Source: Meconema thalassinum
Lineage: Eukaryota > Arthropoda > Insecta > Orthoptera > Tettigoniidae
DNA length: 64,000 nt
Direction of reading: 5' to 3'
NCBI GenBank assembly: GCA_946902985.2
Contig: OX336396.1
Location: forward strand, 237,724,297-237,788,296
Part shown: in pieces, positions 12,149-22,861 of the stretch
Position numbering within the stretch: the first letter of the stretch is position 1
How the letters are laid out: every line of letters begins with the position of its first letter
The notes under the pieces: model-generated
Databases searched by the model: none
The model's input: only the letters and a program-made list of their open reading frames with translations
What the model was told of the DNA's origin: nothing
Translations under genes and position numbers: made by a program

Positions 12149-12655
12149 AGCGGCTTCGGTGGCGTAGTTGGTAGCATGTTGAGCTTCTATGCCCAAGATC
12201 GCGGGTTCAAACCCGGCCGAAGTCGTCAGATTTTTTAAGAGTGTTAAAACCCCTCAATATGCCTTCTTTCGGAGGGGAAGTAAAGCCGGCGGTCCCATGT
12301 TATAGATTTATGGCATGATAAAAAACCTTCCACTAATTACACCTGTGTGAAGCTAAATTATAGATTAGATTTGAATAAAGCTCTTAGGTTCCAACGTTCG
12401 TCGTCAGGAGCCGACTGCGGTGGCATCTAGTAACCAAGTTCAGAACTAGTTGGTCGTTGACGGTGACGTTTGGTAGCAAATTTGGAACTACTTGAAAATC
12501 GAATGTCTGCAGTCCTTACTTGAATTAAAAACGGATAACACACACTAATACAGTCATCACAATTAACACTGGTTATCAGACAGATTCTACACACACACAA
12601 AGTACACGGGGCTACATGACTGCGTTGTCGCAGCCCCTAAACTGAGGAACCAACC
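12149..12655 (+). mobile_element. tRNA-derived SINE, family S1, copy 2 (full length)
   Basis: Flanked by perfect 13-bp duplications (agtgttaattttg at 12136-12148 and 12656-12668). The tRNA-like head is complete: an A-box-like ggcgtagttggtag and a B-box gggttcaaaccc. The following ~430-bp body matches 7315-7822, with the same 3' end. At 507 bp it is long for a SINE. Pol III transcription from the internal boxes and LINE-dependent retroposition are inferred from the family type. Confidence 0.9.
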
Positions 12656-13134
12656 AGTGTTAATTTTGTTACTGTTTTGATTTACATCTTTAAACATTTA
12701 CGGCCGGGTTCACCAACGCCGCCAGTAAAAGCCTCGTTAATTTTAACATCAGAATTAACTCGTTGGCGTTTCACCAGCACATTCGCTGATTGGCATTAGC
12801 AAACGAATCGTTATGCTTAAGGGCGGTACAAAACTCTTTTAAAGATTATGATTGTGGCGGTACGGTATTTGTATATTCTTTGGTTTAATCAAGCAGGAAG
12901 TGAACTGCAGAAAGCATAAAAGTTATTATACTGTACTCCTTGGTAAAAAGCAAACATGGCTGATGAGCAAAATGAGAAGAAGAGCCGCGGACTGATTTTT
13001 CTTTGCTTGAAAGAAACGTACAAATCTTTGAAAATAAGAGGATTCATGCTGTGACATCTAGGTAGTTAATTATTAAATTAACTACATGTGCTATACCGTA
13101 ATGCACCACACGATTTTACACATAAATACGATAT

Positions 13135-13932
13135 TGTTACGTGCCACCCCCCTAGTGGCACTTTTGTTAACTGGATTACGGTGGGTTGAAGCACAACACA
13201 GATTGTTCCTTTAAAGAAATAATTAACTTTATTGCGGCCAGAGATACACCATTCAACAGCAAATACAAGCAATTAGAACCTTACTCCAGTTTCCTCAAGT
13301 CTCTTCCTTATGGAGCGCTCTTGCCCCTTTCACTTATTCATGCAGCTAATCCTCCACTAATGAGACCCGTGTCCTCGCTAGGAATACCTGCACCTCTTCC
13401 TTATGTACACAAACTACAGTTACTTACGATAACCTGCTACACGCTGCTTCGCTGTCCACAAGCTGGGAAACAATGTCACTGGATTTCGTAACTCGCACGG
13501 CACTTCGCCACGATACCTCTGTCGCTCAGTGAAATCACACTCGCTCAAAACACAGCCAGTCCCCTGTATGCTTCTCATTCCCTCGCTGTCAAGAGAATCA
13601 GCTTCACTAGGGGTTTCGCAAGTCACGTCACCACACTTCTGTCGCTCAGGATAACCGCTCGCACTAGCTCGAAAAACACACACACACACTGCTTGACAGG
13701 TCGCTCTTATATAGCAGGCCGGTGACTCAATAAATGCTTCTAGACCCATCCAGGGTTCACGGCTTCTCGAGGTTTCCATCACTGGCTGGGTCAGGAATAT
13801 TCTGGACCATCCCTTTGTCCTAGTAGTCCTGTTGCGTAAGGCGAACGCAATACACTGAGGCAGCGCACAGCCCAGCCCGGGGGCAGTTGTGACTCATGTG
13901 GCGAGCGACGAAACAAACTCACAGCCGTAACA
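13135..13932 (-). repeat. Solo LTR of a Ty3/gypsy-type element
   Basis: Ends are TGTTACG at the left and CGTAACA at the right, a terminal pair common in insect gypsy LTRs. On the minus strand a TATA box (ctatataagagcgacc, about 13705-13720) precedes an AATAAA near 13233, so U3-R-U5 runs right to left. No internal coding sequence is adjacent, so it is solo. I see no flanking target duplication, which suggests loss of flanks or inter-element recombination. It lies inside the Harbinger element. Confidence 0.7.
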
Positions 13933-13989
13933 CCATGGTGCATATATCTTATTGTCAGATGGGAATTACAGGTTAGCAGCTATCATCTG

Positions 13990-14125
13990 TAGAACATTCA
14001 ACACAGACGTTTCTGACAACCGAAATTTCATAATAAATTGTCGTCACATTCATCAAAGTAATTCCTCCGTTCTTTATAAATTCAAGGTCGACGAATATCT
14101 AGCATGTCTTCAAGAGCATCGTCAT
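13990..14125 (-). pseudogene. Harbinger-type transposase N-terminal fragment
   Basis: Reading minus from 14123, the frame encodes DDALEDMLDIRRP, then a stop, then YKERRNYFDECDDNLL, a stop and NFGCQKRLC. This follows the N-terminal pattern of PIF/Harbinger transposases (RRPR-xx-RER-x-YF-xx-DDxEF-xx-FRLxK). Two in-frame stops and the missing DDE domain make it a dead fragment. Support is by motif order only. Confidence 0.55.
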
Positions 14126-14593
14126 CGTTGAGAATCAAGTTTAATGTACGAACGCTCCAGTTTGGAATGGAATGCCACGTATATCGATCGTCAGCCGTTA
14201 ATTGTATGTAGACACAGCAATTAGTTTTAATGGCTCGTTAGGGATGCTTATGGATTGTTATAGTTTGGTGAACCACGACATTTCGTTAATCGTCCATTAA
14301 CGACCTTTAATGTGATGTTAACATTTTGACGATCTATGGTGGACCCAGCCCTTAATCCCTTAACGTTATTGCGAGGATTTCATTGTTCTTAAAACAACCA
14401 GCACCATTGTCAACAATATTTGCAATAATATCAGTAAGTAGTGTTTTAAAGAACTCTCTTTTTTTGTTTCCATAGTAACAACATTTACAGATTCTTTTGT
14501 TTTTTTTATATGTCTTTATTATATATTTCCTATTTTTAGCATATTTTCAATTTTGAAAAAAAAAATAGGCTTATGAGATCACCTTTTGACCGT

Positions 14594-14640
14594 GTGTGTG
14601 TGTGTGTGCGTGCGTGGGTGTGTGCGTGCGCGTGTGTTTG
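14594..14640. repeat. (TG)n / (CGTG)n simple repeat
   Basis: A run of gtgtgtgt interrupted by cgtgcgtg units inside the Helentron-like element. Confidence 0.9.
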
Positions 14641-14750
14641 TCCCCCCTAATAACTTCTAAACGGATGGAGCGATTTCTATGAAACTCGGTAAGTTCATAG
14701 CACTATTCCGGACGACTCCGACCGTGCCCTTCAAATTTTGTTACGTATCA

Positions 14751-15650
14751 CCAATCCAACATGGCGGCTGTGTGAAATATTTCACCAGTATTCAATATCT
14801 CCGAAACTATTCCCGATATCACCCTGAAATATTTTACGGTGATAAAAGGAACTACTAGAAGTTCACCTATGTGACTTTTGAAAAACTGGTAACTACAAAA
14901 CCAACATGGCGGCCACGCAAATTTGCGACTTTTAAATAGACGTTTCTCGCGATTTAACTAACCAAACGCAATAAAACTTGCTACAGCATATGTTTATACA
15001 CATTGTAATGCACCGACATCTAACTTGGTTCAATTGTTTACATAACCACAAGATGGCGGATGTGCGAAATATTTCTCCGGCATTCTATATCTCTGAAACT
15101 ATTAGCGGTATCACCCTGACATTTTGTACGGAGATAAAGGGCACTACTGGAAGTTCATCTATAAGACTTTCAAAAACCGGTTAACTACAAAACGAACATG
15201 GCGGCCAAGCGAGTTTGAACATTTTAAATAGACCTTTCTCGCGATTTAATGTTCCATCCGCAATGAAATCTGATACAGGAAATGTATATACACATTGTAA
15301 TACACTGATACCTAATTTAGTTCAATTGTTTACATAACCTCAAGATGGCGGCTGTGCGAATTTTAAAATTAAGTTGTTATTTCTTGTGTCGTAATCATGC
15401 GATCGATGTGAAAGTTTGAGCAATAATTTTTCTTTAATGGTACATGACTCTATGGCCTATACATTTAAAAATCTAACATGGCAACCATCCGAAATATTTA
15501 GACGGCTCTGAATATCTACGAATCTATTATAGCAATCAAACTGAAGTTTTTAATGCTCATAGGGGCTATGAACTTAAGTTCACCTATAGGACTTTCAATA
15601 ACCTGGTGATCACAAATCCAACATAGCGGCGACGCGAAGTATAAATATTC
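14751..15650 (+). repeat. Internal tandem repeats of the Helentron-like element
   Basis: Blocks recur in the same order: aacatggcggc, atctc-gaaactatt, tatcaccctga, agttcac/tctat, a second aacatggcggc, tttctcgcgatttaa and tacacattgtaat, then a more diverged round. Spacing of the gcgatttaa blocks is about 290 bases between the first two copies and longer for the third, so the repeat is imperfect. Confidence 0.6.
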
Positions 15651-16478
15651 ACATGGACGTTTCTCGCAATTTAACCACACGAGTGCAGTGAAACATGGTA
15701 CAGTAAATCCTTATACGAATGTTAATCCACTGGCATCTAATTTATTTCAATTGTTTCCATAACCACAAGATAGCAGCTGTGTGAAATTTTAAAATCTCCT
15801 TGTTACTTCTTGTGTCCTAATCATGCGATTGAAGTTTGAATACTACACGTACACAATAATCTTCATGTAACAGTACATAACTCTAGGACCTACATATATA
15901 AAATCCAACATGGCGACAATCCGAAATATTTAGTCGGTTCTCAATATCTACGAATCTATTACAGCAATCAAACTGAAATTTTGTATGTTGATAGAGGCAA
16001 TTAACATAAGTAGGATATATGAAAATAGGCTGTATAGTTCTTCACGGAACTACTTGTTTTTGTTCTTTTTATATGTTTTTATTATATATTTCCTATTTTA
16101 TTCAGCGCAACTCGATGGATTTACCACCAGCTCGTCCTAACAAAACTTTTTCTGTACAAATTAGTTACAAGAAGTGTTGAGTGGCGAACCGATGTCTTGG
16201 TTCTCGATACCAAGATCATGCTTCAAACTGATGAGTGAAAACAAGAGTGCCATCAGAAATATTTTCACACCAATCAGTCTTTCCGAAGATGAGTACGATG
16301 AACTCTACAGGAAGTTTGACCAGCCCTGCCGCAGCAAAAGCTTATGATAATCCCTCAGTATTCAAATCCAAACGACTCTTGAATAATTAAGGAAAAATTA
16401 GCACTGTTCATGCCGTTTCGATGTGTTCATGGAAACGAAAGCTAACAAAAGAATCAAAGATAACTTTACTTCACTTAT

Positions 16479-16705
16479 GTGCTGCGTAGCTCAGTCGGTA
16501 GAGACATTATGCTTCGGAAGTGGGTTTGATTCCCACCCAGGTTGTGGATTTTAGAAGAAAACTTCCACTATCATAAATGCAGATGAGGCTGAGGGTTACT
16601 CGGCCTACAATCGAAATGGGTATTAAGGTAATTGCTGGGAGTCATGGTGACTGGGTGTTGAGTTGACAATTCTGCCCCGTTTATCGCCGATATTTAACCT
16701 CTTCA
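16479..16705 (+). mobile_element. tRNA-derived SINE, family S2
   Basis: The head is strongly tRNA-like: A-box tagctcagtcggtagag and B-box gggtttgattccc with a pairing accc arm after it. A non-tRNA body follows. The 3' end is uncertain (about 16700) because no target duplication is evident. It could be a tRNA pseudogene, but the conserved body after the head favours a SINE. Confidence 0.65.
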
Positions 16706-16869
16706 GAGTGAGCTATTGTTGTTTTAAGGGGAGGAACTACGAGGTCATCTGCCCCTAAACCTCTTCAGACACAAGACAACATTTGTAGCTGAGATTTTCT
16801 TTTTTTAGGGGGATATGACCTCGCTGTTCAGTACCTTAAAGCAAAAGTAGCTAACTTCCTTTTCTGTAT

Positions 16870-17400
16870 TCCTTATTATATATTGGAAGAAGCACAGAGG
16901 ATATAAAAGTAGGTTAGCACAGACAAGGAAAGCATTTCTACAGAAAAGGAATCTGTTGAAATCAAATAGGAAGTCAATTTTGAAAGCCTTTGTCTGGAAC
17001 GTGGACTATATGGAAGTGAAACTTGGATTGTTGGAGCAGCAAAAAAGAGGAGAATTGAAGCATTTGAAATGTGGTGTTACAGGGGGAATAATGAAGATCA
17101 GATGGGTAGATAGGGTTACAAATGAAAAGGCATTAAGACGATTGGGAGAGGAGTGTTGTTTCTGGCGACTGCTAATGAAGAGAAGAAATTGATTGGAAGG
17201 ACACATCCTAAGACACCCAGGAATACAAAGTTAGTCATGGAAGGAAGGGTCGAGGATAAGAACTGTAGGAATAGACCAAGGTTAGAATATGTTAAATAGA
17301 TTGCCTCGGATGTAGGGTGTGTACGCTATGTAGAGATGAAACGATTAGCCCAGGACAGGGAAGCATGGAGGGCTGCATCAAACCAGTCAAAAGACTGAAG
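16870..17400 (+). pseudogene. LINE RT C-terminal region (fragment)
   Basis: Broken frames give an ERKAFLQKRN-type segment, FVWNV-x-YGSETW, KRRIEAFEMWCYR, IRWVDRVTNE, RLLMKRRN, LIGHILRHPG and QDREAWRAASNQSKD. This is the very common C-terminal region of RTE-like or craniofacial-development-protein-2-like LINE proteins of arthropods. Several frame changes and a stop make it non-functional, and the RT core is absent. It ends in a caacaacaaca tail, a plausible LINE 3' end. Confidence 0.75.
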
Positions 17401-17419
17401 ACTCATACAACAACAACAT

Positions 17420-18078
17420 TAGAAGAAATAACACATTTGATGACAAAAGACATATTTTTTTTAGTATAATATTAAAATTTCAGATAAAAATAATAATGTA
17501 TGGCCTCGGGTGCCGGGTGCAAGCTTTGTTATTTGACGCCCAGATGGCAACTTGCATGTCGAATTTTGTTGTTCCTTAAAGCGCTAATAAAGTCAAGGAG
17601 GTTAGATATCTACGCTCCTTGAGACTATAGCGCTTTCTAGTAGAGATATGAGGAACTTTTGTGTTGGCGGAAAATCCCGAGATTAATTTTGCCATTATGA
17701 ACACCGCCTACTGAATTAAAATGGGTTCTTTAACATGCCAACAACGTATGACATTTCAGATCACAGTTACCGATCGAGGTCTAGTTAAGAGCACTAGGTC
17801 ACAAATGCATTGGTTTAGGCTATCTCCGGATTGTGAAGACGAGTAGATTTCAGTCCCACCGTCATCCGTCCTTGTAGTGGTTTTCTCGTGGTTTCCTATT
17901 TTCAACTCTAGATGAAACCAGGGTGGTACCTTTTACTAGACCACAGCCGCTTCCTTCAAGCTTGTTTCATTCATATTCCTTTCATCTCTAATTCACATCA
18001 CAGATCTGATGAGTGAGACGTTGGAAAGGGCATCAAGCCATAAAAAACTATTCGCCACATAGACAAATTATCTCACTT
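17420..18078. other. No feature recognised
   Basis: Unassigned single-copy-looking DNA. The stretch at 17830-18010 (cagtcccaccgtcatccgtccttgtagtgg...) has a SINE-tail feel, but I find neither Pol III boxes nor duplications. Confidence 0.35.
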
Positions 18079-18093
18079 CATCCCCGACCCCAT

Positions 18094-18409
18094 ACAACAA
18101 AAAGTCAACCCCTGGCACGATACAGCCCATGACGGGCTAAGGCCGACCAAGCGACCGCTGCCCAGCCATCTGGCTGCAGATATTGGGGTGACGCGTGATT
18201 AGCGCGTCGGGTCCCCTCAGCCGTTAATCTTGGTATTCGTGATCGGGGCGCTGTCTCACTGTCAGACAGCTACTCAATTGTCCTCACGAGGCTGAGTGCA
18301 CCCCGTTCCAACCCTCACGTCAGTTTTAAAATCCCTGACGGAGCCGGGGATCGAACCCGGGGCCTCCGGGTGAGAGGCAGGCGCGCTACCCCCAACACCA
18401 CGGGGCCGG
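18094..18409 (-). mobile_element. tRNA-derived SINE, family S3
   Basis: Flanked by 15-bp duplications catccccgaccccat (18079-18093 and 18410-18424). On the minus strand it starts ccggccccgtggtgttggg (A-box region) and has the B-box gggttcgatcccc. The right-hand end on the plus strand is therefore the SINE head. The minus-strand tail ends ctttttgttgt next to the left duplication. Confidence 0.9.
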
Positions 18410-18859
18410 CATCCCCGACCCCATGCAAATGAGAATTTGAATTTCGGGTCAAATTGACATAATATCAACTGTCGCTGAAAATATTACAAAAGAGAAGGTG
18501 CACATTTGTGTGCCGTGGGTCTGAAGAGGCTAAGGATGCGTAAACCTCTACCTTCCACTGCTCCGTGCTTAGCTTTTACTTCCTTCACTTTACTCGGGCT
18601 CACAACTCCATGATCTAGTATCAAAGCTCATTCTTATACTCTTTAGTAAACTGAAATAAGTGTACCTGCCTAATTCTCTAAAGCCGAATGCCTCTATTAG
18701 CATTTACAATAAGGTGTACTCATATATTAAATATCTCTCTTAAATTGTCGAACACATGTCCTTCTGATTTCAAAATCATAGCCTTCATTCATTGTCAAAG
18801 TCATCTGTATTTTATGCATGTTTTATCAACGCTGTTTCTGTCTAATAATAGCACTCTGG

Positions 18860-18882
18860 TGACCTGACCTGACCTGACCTTA
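18860..18882. repeat. (GACCT)n short pentamer repeat
   Basis: Four consecutive gacct units. Too short to be telomeric; noted as a simple repeat. Confidence 0.8.
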
Positions 18883-19364
18883 CCCATGCAACTCAGCCGT
18901 AGCCCATCAGTCCTGATGCCTTTAGAGCTCAGTCTGGACGGAATTAGGAACTATTCAGCATTTGTTTAGGTGTTGGGTGATTACCTGTGTTACATGGCTG
19001 GCCAGAGTGTGGCCTAATGGTCAGGGTCATTGTGTTTTACATCAGCGTTTCCCAAACTGTTGTGTGTGTGTACCACTTTAAGAGATAAGAATCTCTCGCG
19101 TACCACCTAATGGTTGGGAGATAGCCTTTAGTAACTATAACCCCCACCACCACTACGTAACAGACCAAAAGATGGATTGTAAATTGTGTTTGTTAGAGTT
19201 AGACTGTTGGAGATAAAGTTCAAATAATAAAAAGTGTGTCCAGTTGTTTTATTATTTATTTCAATAAGTATTCAATTCAGACATTCAGAAATGACACTGG
19301 CAAATAATAATAAAACACTCTTAATAATTAAACATAAAAACCAAAGTTCAACTAACAACTTCAA

Positions 19365-20042
19365 TATGAAGGGTGAGCTTGAAGATTAGAAACCAACTTA
19401 GGAAGGTCTGGTTTAAGATTGCCGAGTCTCAAACGAAGATAGTTTTCCACATTTTTTTTTTAGCGTATGGCTTTTAATGCCGGGAGTGTCCGAGGACATG
19501 TTCGGCTCGCCAGTTTTGTAGCTGCTTCGAGACGGACACCCAAGGGGTGAGCTACAAGTGCCGTTGGGGAGGGAAGTTGGAATGTAAGGACGAGGAGTTG
19601 GAAGGTAGCGGCTGTGGCCTATAGTTAGGGACCAACTCCAGCATTTGCCTGGAAGGAAGATGGGAAACCACAGAAGACCATCTTCAAGGTTGCCTGCGGG
19701 GGGATTCGAACCTCCTCGCCTCCCGGATGTGAGCGACTGCCAGCAGTCATGCCGTAACGACCACGGCTAACTCACCCGGTAGTTTTCCACTGTATGGAGC
19801 CTATTCCGGTATTTTTTTTTATTCCTGAGATAAACAAGTGAAGAAAATGCAGTCTCACACAAGTACGAAGCAGTGAAAGGCAGTAAAAATCGAACTGCTT
19901 TGTCAGCTATGTGTGCACAGTCTGCACGCCTCTCAATCCAAAAGTTCACGAGAGACATTTTTGAAAACGTTTGCCTTAGTTCTGAATCACAATTCAATTC
20001 ATAAAACTGCTTTGGCGTTAAAGTCCTCCGGCAACATATCAA
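19365..20042 (-). pseudogene. hAT transposase C-terminal fragment (ZBED/FAM200-like)
   Basis: The minus frame from 20042 encodes a segment ending LPFTASYLCETAFSSLVYLR, NKKKYRNRL and TVENY. After the SINE (19451-19779) is skipped, it continues with the LRLRLGNLKPDLPKLVSN type of ending. This is the C-terminal hAT dimerisation region as seen in ZBED5/FAM200-like proteins. Only this end of the transposase remains and the catalytic RNase-H-fold part is missing. The reading frame crosses the SINE site cleanly when the SINE and one duplication are removed. Confidence 0.8.
19451..19779 (-). mobile_element. tRNA-derived SINE, family S4, inside the hAT element
   Basis: Flanked by 11-bp duplications tagttttccac (19440-19450 and 19780-19790). 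On the minus strand it begins ccgggtgagttagccgtgg, has the B-box ggttcgaatcc, and ends in a poly-A-like tail (the plus-strand t-run at 19452-19461). It splits the hAT transposase remnant. Confidence 0.88.
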
Positions 20043-20224
20043 TGTTTTTATAGTTTTTAATTTTATAGCCTATTGTATATTTTTCGTAAAGTAACTAAGA
20101 ATTTTTATGTTTTTCGTAACATCACCACGTACCACAAGTGGTACGCGTACCACAGTTTGGGAAACGCTGTTTTACATGACTTTAGAAGGAAGGAAGAATA
20201 TTAGTGCCAGGCGGCTTTGTTTAT

Positions 20225-20246
20225 AGAGAGAGAGAGAGAGAGGGAA
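20225..20246. repeat. (AG)n microsatellite
   Basis: About ten AG dinucleotides next to the 3' end of the minus-strand jockey LINE; possibly part of its tail. Confidence 0.85.
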
Positions 20247-20264
20247 GACAGAGATATTACTTTA

Positions 20265-22095
20265 TTAAAATCCGGGACCTTTTGTGGTTGGCCCCGGTAG
20301 CTTGGTAATCACCCAACGTGGAGATTTGGTGGTATTATGGTATAATTTAGTAGCCTGCTTCTTGATTCGTGCAGGAATGATGTCTAACTTGAACTCCTCG
20401 TGGAGTTGTGTGTTACGCTCATACCAGTGGGCTCCTGATAATGAGCGTAGAGTTTTATTTTGAACTAGCAACCCCCACCCCGGCTTCACCCGGATATCAT
20501 TTACATAATTCATAGCAGAGTTCTCTTTATCGGATCACAAACCATGAACATTTATCCCCTGTGTCATAGGAAATTTCGGGATGACTCCTTTGCCTTTGTG
20601 AATTCTTTCTTTCTCTCTCTTGTGACAATCGAGAAATTATTTGTCGCTCAGTTTCATTGTTACGTGATACGCGTATTTTTTTCGATTTCAACGAACTACG
20701 ACCTATATCCTTTTTTCGTCTCGGCATGATGGGTTAAAATCATTGACTGGACTATTAATTATATTATCACGGAGATAGCATGCGCAACGAATTCTTGTTA
20801 GACGTAATTTAAGAATGGCGAGGTGCATGACTCACATCCTCCTTCCGTCCAATCTTAACTTGACTGTGTATTCTTTGGAACTAAAAGTTCACAGGTGAAG
20901 TAAAGAAAATCAGAGTTGCTTTTCCAGGGAAAGTCCAACCATATCCACTCTTCTCTGAAGTCTTAACTCGACCCAACTCTACAGTGTCTGGGGTGAATGG
21001 CTCGCTTGCCAGCCGGCTAGCTTGTAAACTGTCTCGAAGCTAGTAATTGAATGGAGATTGTTGGAAGAAATAAAAACGTAAAAACAATTGTAGTGGGCGA
21101 TGCATTGACGATAGAGATATGCGGTCGCGGCCTTTTTTTTGTAGAACTTTTCATGCTGAACAATTCTTACACTCACAGTATATTGATATTTTAACGGTTT
21201 GCCCAGCGTAAGCTTAAAAAGCGCACGGACGCCAGTATTTTTTTTTCGACTTTTACACTGAAATCGTTACTGCTCGGCTTCCTTTGATCATAAATAAAAT
21301 ATTTTCTAAAGAAATCATCTTCGAGATATCCTTTACAGAATGGTGAAAACCGCATCAAATTCCATCCAGCGGTTCTCGAGTTTACCCGTAACATCCAAGA
21401 ATCGGGGACTTTGTTTTATACTAAGTAGAGATAACTTGCAATTTGTGGATCGTAGAGGGGGGCTGCGTACCCCCATATTGGGCTGGCATATTCCATTACT
21501 GGACGTACAATGGTACGATATGCTACGAGCTTGTTTCTGGCATTTAGTGCACTCTCGGCCTTTAATATTGGCCAGAGTTGCGCTAGGGTCGATTTCGCTT
21601 GGTTTGTGCAATTTGGGACTTCCTGAGCGAAAGTAAGTTTTCGATATAGCAAGATACCCAGATATTTTGTTGTTTTCTGCCATCTGATCACCTCGTCAAA
21701 GAAATCTAGGTCGTTAACGTCTGTGTGCTTGCCTTCTTTGTTGAACAGAGTGGCAGAGCACTTAGTTACGTTAATTTTAATACGCCATTTTGTCAGCCAA
21801 AGTTAGATTACGTCAAGGGCGGCTTGTAAATTGCGTTCAACTATTTGTCCTCTCCAAGAAGTATTGGAGATCGCGGTGTCATCCGCATATCAGTGGAGGT
21901 TAGTATTATCAGTCTTGGGCATGCCACCGACATAATGATTTAAGAGGGTGGGGGAGATAATACTGCCTCTCGTACTCTGGTTTTGATTTGTCTCAGTGAG
22001 AATTGGGCATCTTCCACTTGGACACAGAATTGACGTTTCCTAATGTAGGAATTTATCGGTCTGGTCACAAAATATATCTGGTCTGACCAGTTACT
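20265..22095 (-). pseudogene. Jockey-type LINE reverse transcriptase (fragment, split by a Helitron)
   Basis: Reading minus from about 22095, decayed frames give a region ending in YADDTAISN (RT motif C near 21870), then TKWRIKINVTKC, KYLGILLYRKLTF, RNKLVAYRTIVRPVMEYASP and a IHKLQV block. After the Helitron at 20465-21431 is removed, it continues QNKTLRSLSGAHWYERNTQL to a stop at 20265. This is the thumb and C-terminal part of a jockey RT. There is a stop just before YADD, another further on, and a frame change in a C-rich run near 21460-21475. The N-terminal half is absent. Confidence 0.8.
20465..21431 (-). mobile_element. Helitron C, complete non-autonomous (967 bp)
   Basis: On the minus strand it starts TCTCTACTTAG after an A and ends CCGGgtgaagCCGG, then ggtgggggttg and CTAG, followed by T. 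These are the A|TC start and hairpin-CTAG|T end of canonical Helitrons. There is no target duplication, and removing it restores the jockey RT frame. Open frames inside are short, so it depends on a RepHel protein from elsewhere. The segment 20469-20640 reappears at 22700-22860. Confidence 0.88.
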
Positions 22096-22099
22096 AGTG

Positions 22100-22690
22100 G
22101 CTGGGCTCCCACAGCCTTCCTAATACTCAATAACCAATACTAAACACATTGGGTTGAATCTCGTCACTTTTATAACACTGAAAAATATTCTGAATAGCTC
22201 AGATACAAATACCACTACTTCGCGTACTAAAGAATGTGCTACTCCGCACGTTATGAAAATGTATACAATAAAGAAAATCCTACCTAAATGTCACTGTAAC
22301 TAAGTTAATCTGGGCTACCTCATGGTTACAAGTACGCTGGCGAGAAGCAAATGGTAAAAACCTCACATTTTTCTGTATGCTGAAGATCGGGGATCGATTT
22401 CAAGCAGCAAAATCACCCGATTTCCTCCAATGATGAGTGGCTTCCGCGTAATCATCTAGCCAGGTCCAAAGGCTCCTCCATTCATATTTTAGCTTCCATG
22501 GTCATCTCATCAGTGAATTGTATATCAAATAATTTCATCATTTGGTTGGGCTGTAGTACTTGGTTCGACTCCATAGTTTTCGATGCACAAAGTATATGCT
22601 TAGTCGTGTTTTAGAAAATTATTCTCACGGGCTTTACATTTTGACAGGATGAGTTTCAAAACATGCCATCAATTTCCTCTGCCTTTTATA
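22100..22690. other. No feature recognised
   Basis: Unassigned DNA between the jockey fragment and the Helitron pieces. No open frame of note. Confidence 0.35.
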
Positions 22691-22695
22691 CTGAC

Positions 22696-22860
22696 CTAGC
22701 AACCCGCCCGGAAACTGAAGCAACGCTTATATAATTTATGGAGGAATCATAATTCATAGCGGAATTCTCTTTATCGGACCAGAAACCATGAATATTTGTT
22801 CCCTGTGTCATAGGAATTTTGGGGATGACTCCCTTTGTTTTTGTGAATTCTTTCTTTCTC
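22696..22860 (-). mobile_element. Helitron fragment D (3' end, minus strand)
   Basis: CTAG at 22696 followed by caacccgcccgg is a degenerate version of Helitron C's 3' end. The next ~150 bases match Helitron C (ttctctttatcgga, ccctgtgtcatagga, tgtgaattctttctttctc). It is cut at 22860 by another Helitron end. Confidence 0.65.
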
Positions 22861-22861
22861 A

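Larger units (their letters stand above)
12701..14351. mobile_element. PIF/Harbinger-like DNA transposon (with a nested solo LTR)
   Basis: Bounded by TTA duplications (12698-12700 and 14352-14354) and imperfect terminal inverted repeats (ggccgggttcaccaa at the left; gggctgggtccaccat read inward at the right). The inverted similarity continues for tens of bases through GTTAA-rich sequence. The 3-bp TTA target is typical of PIF/Harbinger. Remnants of two genes are visible: a short plus-strand frame at 12956 (MADEQNEKKSRG), where a Myb-like partner could have been, and a minus-strand transposase fragment. Without the solo LTR the element is about 850 bp, so it is non-autonomous. Confidence 0.75.
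14537..16057 (+). mobile_element. Helentron-like non-autonomous element, copy 1
   Basis: The 5' end (tagcatattttcaattttg) resembles the 5' end of the element at 60235. The 3' end has gaaaataggct, inverted relative to the start, then the hairpin gttcttcacggaac and tacttgt. A 5' end repeated in inverted form just inside a 3' hairpin is the layout of Helentron-type Helitrons, which usually insert between two Ts. The interior has a TG-rich run (14594-14640) and long internal repeats that include atggcggc and tttctcgcgatttaa. No coding sequence is seen. Confidence 0.6.
19043..20169 (-). mobile_element. Non-autonomous hAT DNA transposon
   Basis: Terminal inverted repeats cagcgtttcccaaactgt / acagtttgggaaacgctg and perfect 8-bp target duplications ttttacat (19035-19042 and 20170-20177) are diagnostic of hAT. 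The interior keeps the 3' end of a transposase gene on the minus strand. A SINE was later inserted in that gene. Without the SINE the element is about 790 bp, so it cannot move itself. Confidence 0.92.

Noticed and set aside
18860..18882. Telomere-like pentamer repeat (gacct)
   Set aside because: Only four units and not the insect telomere motif TTAGG in either strand reading.
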